The translations under genes and the position numbers were made by a program. The notes under the pieces are model-generated. The model searched no databases, had not been told where the DNA came from, and worked only from the letters and a program-made list of their open reading frames with translations. Shown here piece after piece: positions 5,537-8,670 of a stretch of DNA of 8,670 nucleotides. Each line of letters opens with the position of its first letter. The first letter of the stretch is position 1. Source of the DNA: Candidatus Gastranaerophilales bacterium HUM_12 (GTDB lineage Bacteria; Cyanobacteriota; Vampirovibrionia; Gastranaerophilales; Gastranaerophilaceae); assembly GCA_002102825.1 (NCBI GenBank), contig DABJ01000006.1, positions 1 through 8,670 on the forward strand. The letters run 5' to 3'.

Positions 5537-6760
5537 TTATTTTATTAACTTGGCAAACTTACGTTTTCCTGCTTGTAATACTACACTGTCGTCAAACGAA
5601 ATTGTATAAGCCATGTCAGTAATTTTTTCTCCATCAATTTTCACTCCGCCACCTTGGATTAGTCTTTTAGCTTCTCCACGGCTTGCAGTGAATTTCAATT
5701 CCGTGATTAAATCCAAGATGTTTTTGCCTTGTTCAACTTTAACTTCTTGAATATCTTCCGGAATTCCTTTATTTGAAACTACATTGATAAACTCTTCTTG
5801 AGCTTTATCTGCACCCTCTTTACCGTGGTATTCTTCGGTAATTTGGTGAGCTAATTTCATTTTAATATTTCTAGGATTTATTGAACCGTCTGCAATTTGT
5901 TTGTCATAAGTTTCCAATTCTTCTTTAGTTGCATCGGTTAGCAAGCTGAAATAACGAGTAATCATATTATCCGGAATACTCATCAATTTGCCGAACATAT
6001 CTTTTGCACTGTCAGTTAGAGAGATACAGTGTTCAGGGTACGTTTTAGACATCTTAACAACACCGTCTGTACCTTCAAGAAGTGGTAACAGGACAACCAA
6101 TTGCGGATATTTTTTACCATAAGCTGATTGGATATCACGACCTAAAAGAGTGTTAAATCTTTGGTCAGTACCACCTAATTCGATGTCTGCATCAATAGCT
6201 ACAGAATCGTAGGCTTGCATCAACGGGTAGAAAAATTCGTGAATTGAAATCGGTCTACCGTCAGCATATCGTTTAGCGAAATCGTCCCTTGTCATCATTT
6301 GAGCTACAGTAACTTGAGCTGACAATTTCAAAAGCTCAGTAAAGCTCATTTTGTGTAACCAATCTGCATTGTTTGTAACTTCTGCATTTGTTACGTCTAA
6401 AACCTTTGACATTTGGTCAAAATAGGATTTAGCATTTTCTTCAACCTGTTCTTTAGTTAAAGCAGGTCTTGTTTCAGATTTACCTGAAGGGTCACCAACC
6501 ATAGCAGTAGCACCGCCGACGATTAAAACAATTTTGTGACCCAATGCTTGAAATTCTTTTAACTTTCTCATTACAACCGTGTGTCCAAGGTGTAAATCAG
6601 GTCTTGTCGGATCCATTCCGAGTTTAACTCTTAATGGAGTATTTGTGTCTGCCGAATGTTGTAATTTTGCTGCGAGTTCTTCAATTCCGCCCGGCAAAAC
6701 TTCCGCATTTCTTGCTAAATGTTTTGCTTGGTTTATAAATTCTTCTCTTATTTCTGTCAT
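5537..6760 (-). CDS. tyrS: Tyrosyl-tRNA synthetase
   Basis: This class I synthetase charges tRNA-Tyr in the cytoplasm. In its 407 residues the ATP-binding motifs are HLGH (57-60) and KMSKT (236-240). The tyrosine pocket and Rossmann-fold landmarks include KLGMDPTRPDLH (46-57), GDPSGKSETR (89-98), FFYPLMQAYDSV (176-187) and ELGGTDQRFN (194-203). An S4 RNA-binding domain occupies about 346-405 (SRGEAKRLIQGGGVKIDG). KMSKT instead of KFGKT places it in the TyrRS subgroup distinct from the E. coli/B. stearothermophilus type. TCTCCT on the + strand (6768-6773) is an AGGAGA ribosome site 7 nt before the start. The leader is too short for a T-box. cysE follows downstream. Confidence 0.97.
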   Translation of the reverse strand: MTEIREEFINQAKHLARNAEVLPGGIEELAAKLQHSADTNTPLRVKLGMDPTRPDLHLGHTVVMRKLKEFQALGHKIVLIVGGATAMVGDPSGKSETRPALTKEQVEENAKSYFDQMSKVLDVTNAEVTNNADWLHKMSFTELLKLSAQVTVAQMMTRDDFAKRYADGRPISIHEFFYPLMQAYDSVAIDADIELGGTDQRFNTLLGRDIQSAYGKKYPQLVVLLPLLEGTDGVVKMSKTYPEHCISLTDSAKDMFGKLMSIPDNMITRYFSLLTDATKEELETYDKQIADGSINPRNIKMKLAHQITEEYHGKEGADKAQEEFINVVSNKGIPEDIQEVKVEQGKNILDLITELKFTASRGEAKRLIQGGGVKIDGEKITDMAYTISFDDSVVLQAGKRKFAKLIK

Positions 6761-6785
6761 ATTTATTTCTCCTATGGTTATTAAA

Positions 6786-6794
6786 ATTATATCA
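6786..6794 (-). promoter_or_regulatory. Extended -10 promoter of tyrS-cysE
   Basis: On the - strand this reads TGATATAAT, a perfect extended -10 (TGnTATAAT), 26 nt upstream of the tyrS start codon. The DNA at -35 distance is A-rich with no good hexamer, acceptable for an extended -10 promoter. Transcription would start about 15-20 nt before the ATG, leaving no room for a leader regulator. Confidence 0.6.
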
Positions 6795-6799
6795 AAAAA

Positions 6800-6829
6800 A
6801 TGACAAATTTCTTTTTTATGTGTTTTAAA
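6800..6829 (+). promoter_or_regulatory. Possible promoter of the 188-aa gene
   Basis: ATGACA (6800-6805, 5 of 6 to TTGACA) is 18 bp from TTTAAA (6824-6829), which has a TG one base upstream. It would face away from the tyrS promoter within the same 92-bp intergenic region. The -10 is only 4 of 6, so confidence is low. A GGAGG ribosome site (6836-6840) follows. Confidence 0.3.
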
Positions 6830-6852
6830 TACTTTGGAGGTTTTAAATCCAA

Positions 6853-7419
6853 ATGGATAATAAAATAAATTTTACGGGTTTACAAAATATGGGTGGAGCT
6901 TTCCTTACGCTTGATAGAGGAAAAGGACGTCCAATCAGAACAAACATGCTCCTTGCTAACCTTACTGACAATTTTGACGATAAAGATTTGACGGAATATA
7001 CAGATGTCCTAAATAAGTGTGGTCTAGGACAAAATTATGAATTCAAACCGGATAGAACTTTCATTCATTTGCTTACACAAACCGGAGATAGTGAATTCAG
7101 TGTTCCTAAATTGTATCTAAATCAGCTTGAGGTTGTTCCGCAAAAGAAAACAATGCCACTATTTACCTATCTTGCGAAGTTGACAAGAAAAATTATCAAT
7201 ATGGAAGATAAAGATTTTTTTGTGACAGATGAATTCAAATTTGGATCGGAGGGTGATTCTTATGTTATTCCCGGGAAAAGCATAATGGCTATTTCTGCAT
7301 TTAATGGCATTGATAACGAACTTATGCTCAATCAAACATACTCACCACTAACCTCTAGAATCGCAGCTCAAAAAATAAATAATGATATCCAATCTCAAAT
7401 GGTAGATTATTTTGCGTAA
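6853..7419 (+). CDS. Protein of unknown function (188 aa)
   Basis: I do not recognise a family. The 188-residue product has no signal peptide or membrane span and a single cysteine (Cys56). It opens with MDNKINFTGLQNMGGAFLTL, a Gly-rich beta-like segment, followed by an acidic stretch (NFDDKDLTEY), a mixed central part (HLLTQTGDSEFSVPKLYL), a basic patch (KLTRKIINMEDKDF) and a polar C-terminus (RIAAQKINNDIQSQMVDYF). The start is supported by TTTGGAGG, although the 12-nt gap to ATG is long. It is divergent from tyrS and convergent with the 121-aa gene, whose stop is 3 nt away. It stands alone as a transcription unit. Codon use resembles its neighbours, so I see no sign of recent transfer. Confidence 0.75.
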   Translation: MDNKINFTGLQNMGGAFLTLDRGKGRPIRTNMLLANLTDNFDDKDLTEYTDVLNKCGLGQNYEFKPDRTFIHLLTQTGDSEFSVPKLYLNQLEVVPQKKTMPLFTYLAKLTRKIINMEDKDFFVTDEFKFGSEGDSYVIPGKSIMAISAFNGIDNELMLNQTYSPLTSRIAAQKINNDIQSQMVDYFA

Positions 7420-7422
7420 CTG

Positions 7423-7788
7423 CTAGTTAAGACAGTTTAATCGACTTCGGAGTTCTTGAATTTTATTATTGTAAAATTCAAGCCAAGTTTGACCGCTAGA
7501 ATTGTCTTTAACTTCGTTTTCACAAATTGCACGAATTCTTTTTTTATCTAATTCGTCCAATTCTCGTTTTAGATTTTCTTTCATTTGTTGTTTTTGAATT
7601 TTTTGTTTCAAATTTGTAAAATCAGGATTTTCAACAATTTTGTTATTTTGAAAAATGAATTTTAAAGGTTCTGTTTTATAATTTTCAAAAACATTTTTAT
7701 CTACTTCAAAATTTAAAATCCCGTTATCAGAACATTTACACGTTCCACAGCCATTTAGGTTTTCATTTTCTACAAAAATATAATACAT
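7423..7788 (-). CDS. Small phage-tail-accessory-like protein (121 aa)
   Basis: The protein has a short beta-like N-terminus with a CxxCxC cluster (Cys14, Cys17, Cys19 in NGCGTCKCSDNG), a linker, and a long charged helical, probably coiled-coil, region (about 58-118). The C-terminal pattern DKKRIRAICE...TWLEFYNNKIQELRSRL resembles the short proteins encoded directly downstream of tail-fibre genes in phages (tail-fibre assembly or tail-tip accessory type). That is a resemblance judged by eye and by gene order, not a proven family. A strong AAAGGAG site (7798-7804) precedes the start by 9 nt. It starts 19 nt after the tail-fibre-like gene ends and is probably cotranscribed with it. It has five cysteines in total. 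Confidence 0.7.
   Translation of the reverse strand: MYYIFVENENLNGCGTCKCSDNGILNFEVDKNVFENYKTEPLKFIFQNNKIVENPDFTNLKQKIQKQQMKENLKRELDELDKKRIRAICENEVKDNSSGQTWLEFYNNKIQELRSRLNCLN
7455..7482. repeat. 28-bp perfect inverted repeat inside the 121-aa gene
   Basis: CTTGAATTTTA (7455-7465) and TAAAATTCAAG (7472-7482) are perfect complements around a 6-nt loop. It lies near the 3' end of the 121-aa coding region and about 35 nt past the stop of the convergent 188-aa gene. No T-tract follows on either strand, so it is not a clear terminator, though it could slow or end transcription from the + side. Confidence 0.6.
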
Positions 7789-7807
7789 TTTATAAAACTC
7801 CTTTCTT

Positions 7808-8383
7808 TTACTTTACTCTTCTATACGCAGAAATTTTGAAGCTACAACTGTTTGGAGCCGCAGGGGCAGTTGATTCTCCGCCTGAAAAGATTGTGATTTC
7901 TCTATCCGTACCAATTGGTAGAATTACACCGCACGATGCCACGCCACAAACCCCGTTAACTCTTGTTACTGCTCTGCATAAATGAGTTGAGGTACATAAT
8001 GATGTAGTTGCGCACATTCCAAAAATGCTATTCGTAGCAAGGTTTGTTCTAATCATTCCTGTTAAAAGAATTTCATAGATTTTTCCATCATTTGGTAATG
8101 CTTCTGATAAATCGAAAGTTTGTGTATATTTTTCAGAGGGTGTAAGCTTTTCAAATAAAGTAACCTCTGTACTTGTCCATTTGCCGTCCATTTCATCTGA
8201 TAAATATTTTTTACCGCTATCATTTATATTAGACAAATCGGTTTTCATTTTGCTTAAAGTAAGGTCATCAATTTTAATATTAGAATTTTCGATTTTATCT
8301 AATAGTGCGATGAAATTCGCATTGACCTCTTCGGCTTTTGCTTTAGTCCCCGGGACAAAAGAGTACGGAACACTTGATGTCAT
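7808..8383 (-). CDS. Phage tail-fibre-like protein, cysteine-rich (191 aa)
   Basis: The N-terminus PYSFVPGTKAKAEEVNANFIALLDKI (6-31) matches the opening commonly seen in phage tail-fibre and related virion proteins (F.PGTKAKAxEVNANF), usually the part attaching to the tail. A helical linker follows (about 32-85), then a C-terminal region rich in beta-type residues ending SFKISAYRRVK, plausible as a receptor-contact head. The last ~70 residues contain six cysteines (124, 130, 136, 146, 151, 180), several spaced 5-6 apart, unusual for a cytoplasmically assembled fibre. There is no signal peptide. At 191 residues it is short for a fibre. The ribosome site is AAAGGA, about 4 nt before the ATG. 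A strong promoter lies upstream and the 121-aa gene follows after 19 nt. No other phage genes are visible. The tail-fibre call is inference from the N-terminal pattern. Confidence 0.7.
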   Translation of the reverse strand: MTSSVPYSFVPGTKAKAEEVNANFIALLDKIENSNIKIDDLTLSKMKTDLSNINDSGKKYLSDEMDGKWTSTEVTLFEKLTPSEKYTQTFDLSEALPNDGKIYEILLTGMIRTNLATNSIFGMCATTSLCTSTHLCRAVTRVNGVCGVASCGVILPIGTDREITIFSGGESTAPAAPNSCSFKISAYRRVK

Positions 8384-8451
8384 ATTTTCCTTTCTGACAA
8401 ATCCAATATCTCTTTTGGCTAAAATTTTTGGCTTTTGAAATTAACAACTCT

Positions 8452-8481
8452 ATTATACCATACGAAGTCAAAATCCGTCAA
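8452..8481 (-). promoter_or_regulatory. Strong promoter of the tail-fibre-like operon
   Basis: Read on the - strand, TTGACG (8481-8476) and TATAAT (8457-8452) are separated by 18 bp, the best match to a housekeeping promoter in the window. It would give a leader of roughly 60 nt before the ATG at 8383. The leader contains AGCCAAAA twice, 13 bp apart (on + as TTTTGGCT at 8413-8420 and 8426-8433). A 41-bp repeat begins just 4 bp beyond the -35. Confidence 0.7.
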
Positions 8482-8485
8482 GATA

Positions 8486-8586
8486 CTACGCACGTAGTTA
8501 TGCTACCAACCATGGTGAAACTTGTATAATAAATGTATTAAGGGGCTACGTATGTAGTTATGCTACCAACCATGGTGGACTTTGTA
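8486..8586. repeat. Two 41-bp direct repeats at a 60-bp period
   Basis: Copies at 8486-8526 and 8546-8586 match at 36 of 41 positions, with a 24-bp identical core (8494-8517 and 8554-8577). Each starts with a CTACG..GTAG inverted repeat, continues with GTAG-TTATG-CTAC (a second possible hairpin) and contains the 8-bp palindrome ACCATGGT. Four of the five differences are transitions. A much weaker third match may begin near 8601. The array lies directly upstream of the - strand promoter of the tail-fibre-like operon and of a possible + strand gene at 8632. Confidence 0.85.
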
Positions 8587-8631
8587 AGGTTACTGATAAT
8601 GGGGAGCATGTATAGTTTTATTGAGGTGTGA

Positions 8632-8670
8632 ATGTTAAAAATAAAAAGATATTGCAAAGCTTTAAAAAAT
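8632..8670 (+). CDS. Possible start of a + strand gene, cut by the window end
   Basis: An ATG at 8632 opens 13 codons (MLKIKRYCKALKN) running off the window. GAGGTG (8623-8628) is a plausible ribosome site 3-5 nt upstream. The peptide is basic and not recognisable. An in-frame-independent small reading frame (8560-8631) ends in TGA immediately before this ATG. Without downstream sequence its reality cannot be judged. Confidence 0.35.
   Translation, partial: MLKIKRYCKALKN

Noticed and set aside
6761..6852. T-box leader for tyrS
   Set aside because: The promoter lies about 26 nt before the start codon, leaving no space for a specifier loop, T-box sequence or antiterminator.
8486..8586. Phage attachment sites or a short CRISPR
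   Set aside because: Both copies are on the same side of the phage-like genes, 60 bp apart, with only two clear units, no integrase and no cas genes.
8486..8586. Minus-strand minigenes starting MVGSITT in each repeat copy
   Set aside because: Only 11 codons each, no consistent ribosome site, and differences between copies do not favour synonymous changes.

Overview
The window looks like a chromosomal segment of a low-GC, Gram-negative, probably anaerobic gut bacterium. The evidence is its A+T-rich third positions, strong AGGAG-type ribosome binding sites, lipid A genes (lpxD, lpxC, fabZ) and a heptose adenylyltransferase. LpxC and FabZ are adjacent but separate, not fused as in Bacteroidetes. 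My best guess is a non-photosynthetic Cyanobacteriota lineage (Melainabacteria/Gastranaerophilales), but this rests on general impression and not on a marker gene.

Layout. Positions 1-409 hold no convincing gene. They contain a GC-richer 5' block, an inverted pair of 28-bp palindromic repeats, a 71-nt stretch with no G on the + strand that includes a tandem CTATCCAC repeat, and an A+T-rich leader. Then, on the + strand, come asd (lysine/threonine/methionine and diaminopimelate precursor), a small unknown gene, rfaE2/hldE-type adenylyltransferase (LPS heptose activation) with its own likely promoter, and a tight lpxD-lpxC-fabZ cluster (lipid A and type II fatty acid synthesis). A 12-bp-stem bidirectional terminator closes the cluster. 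On the - strand, tyrS and cysE form a probable two-gene operon reading towards the same terminator, driven by an extended -10 promoter. An unrecognised 188-residue gene (+) lies divergently from tyrS.

The right end changes character. Two - strand genes, a tail-fibre-like protein (191 aa, cysteine-rich C-terminal half) and a small tail-accessory-like protein (121 aa), form a phage-type module with its own strong promoter (TTGACG-18-TATAAT). Directly upstream of that promoter is a 41-bp repeat present twice at an exact 60-bp period, followed by the start of a possible further + strand gene cut by the window end.

How the genes work together: asd, rfaE2, lpxD, lpxC and fabZ all feed envelope construction (peptidoglycan precursor, LPS core, lipid A, acyl chains), while tyrS and cysE are housekeeping. 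No defence system, CRISPR array, RNA gene or insertion sequence was found. The parts least explained by ordinary annotation are the intergenic repeat structures at both ends and the isolated phage-tail-like pair.
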